A stretch of DNA of 59,872 nt. Origin: Bryobacteraceae bacterium. GTDB lineage: Bacteria > Acidobacteriota > Terriglobia > Bryobacterales > Bryobacteraceae. The DNA lies in contig JABAQT010000002.1 of NCBI GenBank assembly GCA_019187195.1, positions 1 through 59,872 of the forward strand. Reading direction: 5' to 3'. Position numbers and translations under genes: made by a program. Within the stretch, counting starts at the first letter, position 1; every line of letters begins with the position of its first letter. Below are positions 34,625-43,255 of this stretch, piece after piece. The notes beneath the pieces are model-generated. The model made no database searches and was not told where the DNA came from. It worked only from the letters and a program-made list of their open reading frames with translations.

Positions 34625-37600
34625 CTAAAAGAAGAAGCGAAGGGCAAACTCGACGACTCGCGAGCTTTGGGCGCCGGTGATGCGGCCGTAATTCTGATTC
34701 CCGATCGTTGTGTTGGGAGCGCTGTAGTTCGGGTGGTTGAAAGCGTTGAAGAGCTGCCCTATGAATTGCAGGTTGTAACGCTCCTGGAACTTGAAGTTGC
34801 GCATGAGCGAGAGGTCCCAGTTGTTGATGCCGGGGCCGTGGAGAGGAAAACGCGGCGCGTTGCCGAGCGTGAATTGAGGCGCGGCGGTGAAGGCGGCGGT
34901 GTTGAAATACCTGGTCAGTGTCCGCTCTCCCCGGTCGAGCGCGGCGGAGGCGATCTGGTTCGGCCGCTGGCCCCCGGTGAAGCCTCCGGTGTTGTTTGAC
35001 TGGCGGATCTGCATCGGCAGTCCGATCTGGAATTCGGCGATGCCCGCCACCTGCCAGCCGTCGATAATGTTGCTGACCACGGGGATGAGTTGGAGATAGC
35101 GGCCATGCCGCCCGAAGGGGGCTTCGTAGACGAAGTTCGCCACCAGGCGCTGCGGGATGTCGTAGCCTCCGACGCCGCGCTCGCCGCGCAGGTCGTAGTA
35201 ATTCTGAATCGGCGCGGCGTTGGCGCGCGCGGGCGCGTCGACATCGTTGATCAGCTTGCTGAAGGTATAGGAGCCCTGCACCTGGAGCCCGTTGCGCCAG
35301 AGGTGCTCGACCTTGGCCTGAAGGGAATGATACGTCGAGTTGCCATCATTCGACAGCGCGCTGACATTCAGATATTGCGGATAGGGGCGTTTGCCCTGCT
35401 GCTGGGATCCGGAGCCGAACTGGCCGGGGCGAAGCTGATTCCACGGCAACACCACGGGCAGCTTTGTTCCTTTGTTGCCGACATAGTCGACTTCGATGAA
35501 CCAGGCATCGGTCACCTGGCGCTGGATGCCGAACTGCCACATCTGGTTGTAGGGCGTGCGGTCGCGGGTTTCGAGCGCCGTGACGTTCGACGTGGGGCGG
35601 GTGAGACTGGCGGGAATGTTCGGGCGCCCCTCGGCATCGACGTTGAAAGAGCGCGCCGGAACTCCGCTGGCGAACGTGTAAAACGGAGTGATGTTGTTGT
35701 CGACGCTGGTGAAGGACTGATCGACGCCATACTGCGAGACCGGACCGGTGGTGCCGTACCCGATCGAGGGTAGCCGGTAGATGCCGTACCCGCCGCGGAA
35801 GACGGTCTTCGGCAGCGCCCGCCAGGCGAAGCCGATGCGGGGGAGGAAGTTGCGGTAGATGTTCGGGGAAAAGTGCGACGGCTGGCCGTCGCGGCCGGCG
35901 AAGGCGACCTCGCCGAGGTTGCCGGTGGTGCGGTTGACCAGGTTGGGGAGAAAGCTGCCAAACTGCCCGTTGGCTTCCGAGTACGGACCGTTATATTCCC
36001 AGCGGAGGCCGAGGTTCAAGGTCAGGTTGGACCGGATCTTGAAGTCGTCCTGGAGGTACATGCCGGCGCTGTTGATGTTCATGCGGTAGGTGTAGTCCGC
36101 GCCGTCGAAATCGGTCGAGGCAGGAACGCCGAGGAGCATGTCGGCCAGTCCGAATCCCGTTCCATTCTTGCCGGGAAACGACGTAAAGGTGGGGTTGAAG
36201 GTGTAAGTGCCGGCGAGTTTTCCCGGCTCATAGAAGTTGTACATCTGGCGGCGGTAATCGCCGCCCATTTTGAGGGTATGGCGTCCCAGGTGGACGTTGA
36301 GGGCTTCGGAAAACACCCAACTCCGGTTGCGGTCGGAACTCAAAGGGTCGGAGCCGAGCTGAATCATCTGGCTGACCTTGATGATCGGAAACTCATTGAG
36401 GGGAACGCCGGCGAGGCCTAGTTCGGGAGCGGGCCCGCCGCTGGGGATGGTGTAGTTCACCTCCTGCACGAAGCCGGCGCGGAAATCGTTCACCACGCGG
36501 GCCGAAAAGACGTGCGTTTCGCTGAAGGCGACCTGGGTGTCTCTGAATCCGCCGGAGGTATCGTTGTTGGCCTTGTTGGGGATGCGATTCTGCGCGTCGC
36601 CGTTGGGGTTGTAGCGGCCGAAGCGGACGAACATCCGGTCGTTGTCGCCGATGTTCTGGTCAACCCGGACAATGGATTGCCAGGTCTGGCGAAGCTGAGG
36701 CGGAGCGACCGAGTAGTTGAGCCCGTTGGCGAAGCTGCCGTTGGGATCGGGATAGAAGCCCGCGATCCGGCTGGCGATGGGATCGATCCGCGAGGCGGGG
36801 ATCCGGTTGTCCTGGAATGGCGGCCTCGAGTAGCTGCCGTTGGGGAGTTTGGCCGTGGCCGCGGGGTCGTAGATGGGAACGAGTGAGCCGCTGGCGAAGG
36901 TCTGTGAGAAGTCGCCTGCCTTCTGGAGCGCGGTGGGAACCAGTTGCTGGTAGAGGTTCCCGTTCGAAGCGAGGGTGACGTTGAAGTCCGCGAAGAAGAA
37001 CGTCCGGTTGCGGCCGTCGTAGATCTTGGGAAGAACCACCGGGCCTCCGATGGCGATGCCAGGGTTGTTCTGCACGTACTTGAGCGAGCTGGCGTTGCCG
37101 AATACGGGCCGGGCGTTGAGCAGACGGTTGCGGAAGTAGTCGTAGACGTAGCCGTGCAGGTTGTTGGTGCCGCCCCGGGAGGTAAGAATCATGACACCGC
37201 CTCCGGTATGGCCCCATTCGGCGGAGAAAGGCGTGGTGAGCACCTTGAACTCCTGGATGGCGTCGGGGCTCGGCGTGAGGGTGTAGGTCTGGTCGGAAGG
37301 ATTGGTGGTGGGGAGTCCGTCAACCAGGATTTCGTTGGTCACGGGCCGGCCGCCGCCGAAGCTGAAATTATTGATGTTGCTGTTGTTGGCGCTGGTCGAG
37401 GTGACGCCGGGGAGAAGCTTCGAGAACAGCAGGGGGGATCGTCCGCGGTTGTTCGCGGCAAGAAGCGGCAGGTTCAGCATCTGGTCTTTGCCGACCACGT
37501 GCCCGATTTCGGGCGAAGTGTAGTTGAGCAGGTCCGCCGTGCCCGTGACTTCGACCTTGTCGCTGACCGCTCCCATCTGGAGGGATGCGTCAACGCGGAG

Positions 37601-37885
37601 GGCCTGGTTGATCTGGAGCGCAAGGGCGGTCTGGACCTGTTCCCGGAAGCCCTCGCGGGTGACGGAAACCTTGTAGACGCCCGGATTGAGAAACGAAACC
37701 ACATAGTCGCCGACGTCATTGGTCAGCGTGCGTGCGACGGTATTCGTATTGGTTTCAGTGACAACAACCGCGGCGCCTGGAACAACGGAGCCGGTGGCGT
37801 CGGTGACACGGCCGCTGATGGAGCCGGTGTAGGACTGGGGATAGAGCACAGCGGTCAGGGCGAGGAAGGCGAGAGTGCGAAGCAC
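34625..37885 (-). CDS. Oar-like TonB-dependent outer-membrane transporter 3
   Basis: 1,086 residues from a GTG at 37885; TGGAGGT 7 nt upstream supports it. Signal peptide about 1-18; carboxypeptidase-regulatory-like domain (GSISGRVTDATGSVVPGAAVVVTE, LNPGVYKVSVTREGFREQ); plug with LNLPLLAANNRGRSPLLFSKLLPGV and IQEFKVLTTPFSAEWGHTGGG; barrel ending ALRFFF. It is divergent from the DeoR-led five-gene operon, and its promoter contains a palindrome (37915-37926), so it is likely part of the same regulated locus and the outer-membrane entry for that operon's substrate. Confidence 0.92.
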   Translation of the reverse strand: MLRTLAFLALTAVLYPQSYTGSISGRVTDATGSVVPGAAVVVTETNTNTVARTLTNDVGDYVVSFLNPGVYKVSVTREGFREQVQTALALQINQALRVDASLQMGAVSDKVEVTGTADLLNYTSPEIGHVVGKDQMLNLPLLAANNRGRSPLLFSKLLPGVTSTSANNSNINNFSFGGGRPVTNEILVDGLPTTNPSDQTYTLTPSPDAIQEFKVLTTPFSAEWGHTGGGVMILTSRGGTNNLHGYVYDYFRNRLLNARPVFGNASSLKYVQNNPGIAIGGPVVLPKIYDGRNRTFFFADFNVTLASNGNLYQQLVPTALQKAGDFSQTFASGSLVPIYDPAATAKLPNGSYSRPPFQDNRIPASRIDPIASRIAGFYPDPNGSFANGLNYSVAPPQLRQTWQSIVRVDQNIGDNDRMFVRFGRYNPNGDAQNRIPNKANNDTSGGFRDTQVAFSETHVFSARVVNDFRAGFVQEVNYTIPSGGPAPELGLAGVPLNEFPIIKVSQMIQLGSDPLSSDRNRSWVFSEALNVHLGRHTLKMGGDYRRQMYNFYEPGKLAGTYTFNPTFTSFPGKNGTGFGLADMLLGVPASTDFDGADYTYRMNINSAGMYLQDDFKIRSNLTLNLGLRWEYNGPYSEANGQFGSFLPNLVNRTTGNLGEVAFAGRDGQPSHFSPNIYRNFLPRIGFAWRALPKTVFRGGYGIYRLPSIGYGTTGPVSQYGVDQSFTSVDNNITPFYTFASGVPARSFNVDAEGRPNIPASLTRPTSNVTALETRDRTPYNQMWQFGIQRQVTDAWFIEVDYVGNKGTKLPVVLPWNQLRPGQFGSGSQQQGKRPYPQYLNVSALSNDGNSTYHSLQAKVEHLWRNGLQVQGSYTFSKLINDVDAPARANAAPIQNYYDLRGERGVGGYDIPQRLVANFVYEAPFGRHGRYLQLIPVVSNIIDGWQVAGIAEFQIGLPMQIRQSNNTGGFTGGQRPNQIASAALDRGERTLTRYFNTAAFTAAPQFTLGNAPRFPLHGPGINNWDLSLMRNFKFQERYNLQFIGQLFNAFNHPNYSAPNTTIGNQNYGRITGAQSSRVVEFALRFFF

Positions 37886-37904
37886 GGTGAAGACCTCCAG
37901 ATGT

Positions 37905-37938
37905 TAAATATTCACTCAAACTTGAGAATTTTTGTCAA
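37905..37938 (-). promoter_or_regulatory. TonB-gene promoter with embedded palindromic operator candidate
   Basis: On the minus strand TTGACA occupies 37938-37933; possible -10 boxes are GAATAT (37913-37908, 19-nt spacer) or TATTTA (37910-37905). The perfect palindrome CTCAA-AC-TTGAG (37915-37926) lies between the -35 and -10, where a bound repressor would block transcription. The rest of the AT-rich 37886-38062 gap includes ATTC-AATA-GAAT near 37986-37997 and a TGTAAA direct repeat (38015-38020, 38023-38028) in front of the DeoR gene. Confidence 0.45.
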
Positions 37939-38062
37939 GAGAATCTTTTCACAGACCTTGCCGCGGCATCGAAATAGTAGAAATTATTCAATAGAATCAA
38001 TCAAATACGCCATGTGTAAAAATGTAAACAGTGACAGGTATGCTATGATAATTTTTAACAGA

Positions 38063-38830
38063 ATGGCATCCGAAGCCTTATCCAACGAGAATCGCCTGTC
38101 GAGCGTGTTCCAGCAGTTGAAGGAACGGACCAGTGTCACCATCCCGGAATTGGCTGAGATGTTCAGCGTTTCCGAGATGACGATTCGCCGGGACTTGCAC
38201 AAACTGGCCCAGTCGGGCGAGGCCATCCGCATACCGGGCGGCGCGCGCATTGCGCGCTCGTTTGGCGCCGAGAAAACGTTCCTCGAGCGGCTGGGCCGGA
38301 TGTCGGAGGCAAAGCAGAAGATCGGCAGGGCGGCCGCGGCGCTGGTGATGGAGGGCGGGTCGGCGGTGCTCGATTCGGGTACGACCACCCTGCAAATCGC
38401 CCGTCATCTGAGCGGGCGGCGGAACATCGTGGTGTTCACGTTTTCGCTGGCCGTCGTCGAGGAACTGGCGGGGTTCGACGCAATCCGGCTCGAGGTGACG
38501 GGCGGCACGTATCGGGCGGGAAGTCACGACCTGGTGGGAAACGCCGCGCGGGAGAGCCTGGAGTCGATTTCCGCCGACATCGCGTTTTTCGGCGCGGCGG
38601 CGGTGTCGTTTCGAAAGGGCGTGATGGTAAACGATCCGGAGGCCCACCGTGCGCTGCTCAAGGCGGGGAGGCGGCGCGTGCTGGTGGTGGACAGCGGCAA
38701 GATCGGAATGGAAGCGCTTTATGGGCTGTGCCCGCTTTCCGATTGCGACCTGATCATCACCGATGACGGGATCACGCCGGGACACCTCGCCGAACTGCGG
38801 AAGACGTCGGAAGTGCTGGTGGCCGAATGA
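38063..38830 (+). CDS. DeoR/GlpR-family transcriptional regulator
   Basis: 255 residues from ATG 38063; ATG 38045 would add six residues and neither start has a strong ribosome site. N-terminal winged HTH (about 18-58; SVTIPELAEMFSVSEMTIRRDL is the DeoR recognition-helix signature, followed by IRIPGGA). C-terminal DeoR effector domain with the ISOCOT-type loop VLDSGTTTLQIARHL and end pattern VVDSGKIG...ITDDGITP. DeoR regulators usually sense phosphorylated sugars, which fits the sugar kinase three genes downstream. It leads the operon and probably represses both it and the divergent TonB gene. Confidence 0.9.
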   Translation: MASEALSNENRLSSVFQQLKERTSVTIPELAEMFSVSEMTIRRDLHKLAQSGEAIRIPGGARIARSFGAEKTFLERLGRMSEAKQKIGRAAAALVMEGGSAVLDSGTTTLQIARHLSGRRNIVVFTFSLAVVEELAGFDAIRLEVTGGTYRAGSHDLVGNAARESLESISADIAFFGAAAVSFRKGVMVNDPEAHRALLKAGRRRVLVVDSGKIGMEALYGLCPLSDCDLIITDDGITPGHLAELRKTSEVLVAE

Positions 38831-39696
38831 AGCGGCTGCTGATTATCGGCTCGCGGGGATTCGTCGGCGGATGGCTGGCCGAACGGGCGGCGGCGAGTTT
38901 TGAAGTCGCCGATTCGGCGGAGTGGGGGCGGGTGGAAATTACCGATCCCGACGCGGTGCGGCGGCTGTTCGATCGGGCGCGGCCGGACTATGTGGCTCTG
39001 CCGGCCGCCATTTCCGACATCGACCGGTGCGAGCGCGAGCCCGAACTCGTCGAGGCGGTGAATGCTCAGGCGCCTGGGACGATTGCGAGGGAGTGCGCGC
39101 GGGCAGGGGTCCGGCTCCTGTTTACCTCCTCCGGCGCGGTGTTCGACGGGATGCGCGAGGGCTACGGCGAAGGCGATCCGGTTTCGCCGGTCAATGTATA
39201 TGGGCGGTCCAAGGCGCGAGCGGAGCAGTTGGTCCTGGCGGCGATGCCGCATGCCGTGATCGCGAGGCTCTCGCTGGTGCTGGGGCGGGCGCGGCGCGCG
39301 GCGACGAATGCGGCGCTCGACCGGTGGATCGAGTCATGGCAGGCCGAAAAGCCCGTTGTTGCTCCGGCGGATGAATTCCGGAACGCCATCGATGTGGCCG
39401 CCGCGGCGGATTACATGTTGGAGCTTCTCGCCGCGCCGGAAGCCCGGGGCATCTATCACATCGGATCGGCGGACGCGCTGTCGCGGTTGGACATTGTGCG
39501 GAGAGTGGCCCGGGCGCTGGGCTATCCGGCCGCAATGGTTGCGCCGGCCGGGACGCCGCTCGCGGGCCGCGCCGCCCGCGGCAAGCATGAGTTCTTACGG
39601 ACGGGGAGGCTGGCGGAGATCTCCCGCACTCCCGTTCCGAGTTGCGCAGAAGTTGTGGAAAGGTGTGTCCGTGCAATTACCCAAACCGCTGTATGA
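38827..39696 (+). CDS. RmlD-like NAD(P)-dependent sugar reductase/epimerase (extended SDR)
   Basis: 289 residues. Rossmann motif GSRGFVGG at 8-15, PAAISDIDRCEREPELVEAVNAQAPG (typical RmlD region), TSSGAVFDG and the catalytic pair Y125/K129 in VYGRSK. The length and the missing long C-terminal region fit the dTDP-4-dehydrorhamnose reductase branch. Its ATG overlaps the DeoR stop (ATGA), and its last 26 nt overlap the aminotransferase start, so translation is chained. No RmlA/B/C genes are nearby, so rhamnose synthesis is unlikely; it probably reduces or oxidises a keto-sugar within this operon. Confidence 0.83.
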   Translation: MKRLLIIGSRGFVGGWLAERAAASFEVADSAEWGRVEITDPDAVRRLFDRARPDYVALPAAISDIDRCEREPELVEAVNAQAPGTIARECARAGVRLLFTSSGAVFDGMREGYGEGDPVSPVNVYGRSKARAEQLVLAAMPHAVIARLSLVLGRARRAATNAALDRWIESWQAEKPVVAPADEFRNAIDVAAAADYMLELLAAPEARGIYHIGSADALSRLDIVRRVARALGYPAAMVAPAGTPLAGRAARGKHEFLRTGRLAEISRTPVPSCAEVVERCVRAITQTAV

Positions 39697-40858
39697 GCTC
39701 GAATATGGCCACGGGTCCATTTACGACGAAGACGATAAGGCGGCGCTGCTGGCCGCGCTGGAAGATTCGGCGCCATCGTGCGGGCCGCGCGTAAAGGCGT
39801 TTGAGGAAGCCTTTGCGGCGTATTGCGGAGCGGCCCATGCGCTGGCGGTCACTTCCGCCACGGCGGGTCTGCGGCTGGCGATGCTCGCGCTTGACATCGG
39901 GCCGGGCGATGAAGTCATCACCACTCCGATCTCCTGGATCTCGACCGCGAACGCCGCGGCGTCCGTGGGGGCGAGCGTGGTTTTCGCCGATGTCGAGGCG
40001 GAGACGATGAACCTGGACCCGCGGTCTGTCGCGGCGAAAGTCTCGGAGCGGACCAGGGCGATCCTGCCGGTGCACTTGTACGGCGAATGCTGCGATATGG
40101 ATGCGCTGGCCGGGATTGCGCGGCCGCGAAACATTGCCCTGGTCGACGATTGCGCCCATGCGGCGGGAGCGGAGTACAAGGGGCGGAAGGCGGGTTCGCT
40201 CGCCGACATTTCAGTGTTCAGCTTCCACCAGCAGAAAAACATGGTGACGCTGGGAGAGGGCGGGATGATCACCACCACGCGGCGGGACTTGCATGAGCGG
40301 ATGCTCGGGTTCCGCTCGCTGTGCTGCCGCACGTACGACCCCAAGGGAAAATATCTCGCCTTCGACGAAAGCGCGCGGCCGATGGGGAAGCGCTATTGGT
40401 ATCTCGATTTCGACGATGTCGGATTCAACTACCGGATGACGGAGGCGCAGGCGGCGGTGGGACTGGTGCAGTTGCGCAAGCTCGACGGGTTGAACCGCCG
40501 CCGGGCGGAAATCGCGGAACGGTACCGGCGCGGCCTGTCGGGAATTCCCGGGCTATGTCCGCTACGGCGCTCGAAGGGGGGACATGCGAATCACGTGTTT
40601 TGTGTGCTGCTGGGCGACAGTTTTCCGCTTTCCAAGGAGGACTTCATGTGGCGCCTCTATACGGAGAAGCGAATCAAGGTCTGGTCGCACTACATGCCCA
40701 TCCATTTGACATCGGCGTATCGCGCAATGGGGCACGGTGAAGGCGAGTGCCCGGTGGCCGAGGACCTGTTCCACCGGTATGTGAGCCTGCCGGTGCATCC
40801 ACGGCTGACGGACGAGGCCGTGGACTACGTGATTGCTTCCATTCGCGAACTCTTATGA
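39671..40858 (+). CDS. DegT/DnrJ/EryC1/StrS-family PLP aminotransferase
   Basis: 395 residues from GTG 39671, 8 nt after an AAAGG. Sugar aminotransferase fold: SATAGLRLAMLALDIGPGDEVITTPISWISTANA, LVDDCAHAAGAEY and PLP lysine K189 in SFHQQKNMVTLGEGGM; the DVGFNYRMTEAQAAVGLVQL block is diagnostic. These enzymes normally aminate 3- or 4-keto NDP-sugars; some act on inositols. It sits between an RmlD-like reductase and a sugar-1-kinase-like gene, with an ATGA overlap into the kinase. Whether it makes or removes an amino sugar is not decided by sequence. An open frame extends upstream into the reductase gene but without domain support. Confidence 0.87.
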   Translation: MQLPKPLYELEYGHGSIYDEDDKAALLAALEDSAPSCGPRVKAFEEAFAAYCGAAHALAVTSATAGLRLAMLALDIGPGDEVITTPISWISTANAAASVGASVVFADVEAETMNLDPRSVAAKVSERTRAILPVHLYGECCDMDALAGIARPRNIALVDDCAHAAGAEYKGRKAGSLADISVFSFHQQKNMVTLGEGGMITTTRRDLHERMLGFRSLCCRTYDPKGKYLAFDESARPMGKRYWYLDFDDVGFNYRMTEAQAAVGLVQLRKLDGLNRRRAEIAERYRRGLSGIPGLCPLRRSKGGHANHVFCVLLGDSFPLSKEDFMWRLYTEKRIKVWSHYMPIHLTSAYRAMGHGEGECPVAEDLFHRYVSLPVHPRLTDEAVDYVIASIRELL

Positions 40859-42243
40859 CTTCCATGGCGGCGGCGGTTTCCGAATTGCGAAGGGCCGGGG
40901 ACCTGTTCTCGCCGCAGGCGCCGGTGTACGTGGCCCGCGCTCCCGGCCGCCTGGATTTGATGGGAGGGAACGTCGACTACACCGGCGGCCTGGTGCTGCA
41001 GGCCACCGTTCGCGAGGCGACCGAGGCGGCGGTGCAGCCTCGCGAGGACGGCCGGTTCGTTTTTTCCAACCCGCAGCTTCGCGAGTGCGGCTGGCGGGAC
41101 CGGGCGGAGTTCACCCTCGAGGATCTTGCAAGCGAGGAGCGGGTACGGGCGGCGGTGGGCGCAGATCCCGGGATGCGGTGGACCGCTTATGCGTTCGGCG
41201 TCTTTTTCTATCTCCGCCGCCACTACCCGCGGGCCGTTCGTTACGGGGCGAACGTTTTCATTCGCTCCACGATTCCGATGAATAAGGGCGTCAGCTCGTC
41301 GGCGGCAATCGAGGTTGCCGTCATGAGCGCCGCCGCGGAGGCCTACCGGATCGATCTTCGCGGAGTGGCTCTGGCGCTCGCGTGTCAGTGGGTCGAGAAC
41401 GTCATCGCGGGCGCGGGCTGCGGAATCATGGACCAGGCCGCGGTCGTATTGGGCGGCGAACGGCGCCTGCTGCCGCTGCTTTGCCAGCCGTGCGTTCCGC
41501 TGCCGCTGATCCCGCTTCCGGCGGGTCTGGAGATCTGGGGCGTGGATTCCGGAGTGAGCCACGCGGTGAGCGGGATAGAGTACGAGTCGGTGCGGGCGGC
41601 TTCGTTCATGGGCTACCGGATGATCTGCGGTTGGGAGTCGATTCCGCTTCAACTTGACGAGAGCGGCGTTGTGGCGAGATGGGTGGATTCGCGGTGGAAC
41701 GGATACTTGTCGGACGTTCCGGCTTCGGTTTTTCGTGAGCATTACGAGCGGCGGCTGCCGGAGGAGGTCGCGGGCGGGGAGTTCATTCGCGAGTTTGCAA
41801 CGCACGCCGATCCGTATTCGCGGGTTCTGCCGGAGCAGCGGTACCGGGTGCGGGCGTGCACCCGATATTCGATCGAGGAGAATCTCCGGATTCGTCTGTT
41901 CGTCGAACTGGCGAAATCACAATCCGAATCGGCGTGGCCGTTGATGGGCGAGCTGATGTATCAATCGCACTGGTCCTACACGGAGTGCGGACTGGGGTGC
42001 GCCGCTACGGACCGCCTGGTCGAACTGGCGCGGGAAGAGGGCGCGGAGAACGGATTGTTCGGCGCGAAGGTTTCAGGCGGCGGCGCCGGCGGCACGGTGG
42101 TGATCCTTGGCCGGCAGGACGCGTGGGCGGCGGTCGCGCGCGTTGCCGCCCGCTATGCCGCCGGGAACGGCGGCGTTACTCCGTGCGTGTTTGAGGGAAG
42201 CTCGCCGGGCGCGGACCGGACCGGCGTGACGGTGATCCGATGA
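40855..42243 (+). CDS. GHMP-family sugar kinase resembling the kinase domain of plant L-arabinokinase
   Basis: 462 residues. The galactokinase-type motif is ARAPGRLDLMGGNVDYTGG-like at 27-45, where galactokinase has GEHTDY; the phosphate loop PMNKGVSSSAA is at 141-151; the catalytic Asp193 is in GCGIMDQ; the third motif KVSGGGAGGTVVIL starts near 405. The MGG-x-x-DY variant, WGVDSGVSHAVSG, YQSHWSYTECGLG and the C-terminal FEGSSPGA match what I remember of plant ARA1 and related galacturonokinase-like kinases rather than bacterial GalK. It would phosphorylate a free sugar or uronate at C1. Coupled on both sides by 4-nt overlaps. Confidence 0.83.
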   Translation: MTSMAAAVSELRRAGDLFSPQAPVYVARAPGRLDLMGGNVDYTGGLVLQATVREATEAAVQPREDGRFVFSNPQLRECGWRDRAEFTLEDLASEERVRAAVGADPGMRWTAYAFGVFFYLRRHYPRAVRYGANVFIRSTIPMNKGVSSSAAIEVAVMSAAAEAYRIDLRGVALALACQWVENVIAGAGCGIMDQAAVVLGGERRLLPLLCQPCVPLPLIPLPAGLEIWGVDSGVSHAVSGIEYESVRAASFMGYRMICGWESIPLQLDESGVVARWVDSRWNGYLSDVPASVFREHYERRLPEEVAGGEFIREFATHADPYSRVLPEQRYRVRACTRYSIEENLRIRLFVELAKSQSESAWPLMGELMYQSHWSYTECGLGCAATDRLVELAREEGAENGLFGAKVSGGGAGGTVVILGRQDAWAAVARVAARYAAGNGGVTPCVFEGSSPGADRTGVTVIR

Positions 42244-43178
42244 TTGCCATCTCGAGAAGTAAGCCGGGAGTGATTTGGCTGCATCTCGCGCTGCTCGCCC
42301 TTGCGAACCTGATATGGGCCGCGCAGGGAACGGCGGTGAAGTTCCTCGATCCCCACATGGGGCCGATTGCGATTACCTTCCTGCCGTTCTACGTGACGAC
42401 GCTTCTGATGGTTCCGCTTCTGGTGCGAATGCGGCGGCGGGCCGAGCCGGGGAAAAGCGCGTTGACGGCGCGCGACTGGGGGAGCTTCGCGCTTGCGGGC
42501 GTGGGCGGGCAGGTGCTGGCGCAGCTTGGCATGACGTGGGGCATCAGCAAGTCGCTCGCGTCGAATGGAGCGATCATGAACCTGCTGATTCCCGCCATCA
42601 GCGCCGTGTTGGCGTCGATGATGCTGCGTGAAAAGCTGACGGCGCTGCGCTGCGTGGCATTCGCCGCGGGGCTGGCGGGCGTACTGCTCCTGTCGGCGGA
42701 CGACATCCGTAAGACCTCCTTCCTCGACTCGAAGCTGGTTGCGGGCAACCTGATGATTCTTGGCGGCTGCGTTGGATCGTCGTTCTACAACGTCTATTGC
42801 AAGGGCCTGCTGCGGCGATTCCACGAGGTCGAGGTCCTGATCTTCAGCTACATCACGGCATCGCTCGCCAGCCTGCCGCTGCTGATCTGGGTGGAGCCGT
42901 TCGCTTGGAGCGTGTTCCGGTCGTTCGATCCCAAAGCCTGGGCGGCGTTCGCGTTTCTGGCGCTGTTGATGTACGGCGTCTCGATGCTGGCGTTTTTCTA
43001 CGTTCTGCAGTTTCTGGACGTGACCATCGCCTCGCTGTCGCTTTACCTGGTGCCGGTGTTCGGGACGCTGCTGGCGGTGGCGGCGCTCGGCGAGCGGCTG
43101 GGGCCGTATGCAATCAGCGGAGCGGTGATTGTTGTCGTGTCCAGCCTTCTCATCTTCAAGTACGATTCCGCGACATGA
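42240..43178 (+). CDS. EamA/DMT-family transporter
   Basis: 312 residues with about ten hydrophobic segments forming two EamA repeats (first: LLALANLIWAAQGTAVKFLDP to LAGVLLLSAD; second: LVAGNLMILGGCVGSSFYNVYCKGLL to the end). The family moves sugars, nucleotide sugars, amino acids or drugs. Its ATG overlaps the kinase stop. As last gene of the DeoR operon it is the obvious inner-membrane carrier for the local substrate or product; the direction is unknown. Confidence 0.87.
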   Translation: MIAISRSKPGVIWLHLALLALANLIWAAQGTAVKFLDPHMGPIAITFLPFYVTTLLMVPLLVRMRRRAEPGKSALTARDWGSFALAGVGGQVLAQLGMTWGISKSLASNGAIMNLLIPAISAVLASMMLREKLTALRCVAFAAGLAGVLLLSADDIRKTSFLDSKLVAGNLMILGGCVGSSFYNVYCKGLLRRFHEVEVLIFSYITASLASLPLLIWVEPFAWSVFRSFDPKAWAAFAFLALLMYGVSMLAFFYVLQFLDVTIASLSLYLVPVFGTLLAVAALGERLGPYAISGAVIVVVSSLLIFKYDSAT

Positions 43179-43255
43179 CGGCAATTTTCCGCCTGCCTAT
43201 ACGGCAGTTGGCTGGTTCGCTCGCCTCCTTCCCCGTTTCCCGTTACCCTGGGAGA

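Noticed and set aside
38827..39696. dTDP-rhamnose synthesis
   Set aside because: No rmlA, rmlB or rmlC in the neighbourhood; only the fold is RmlD-like.
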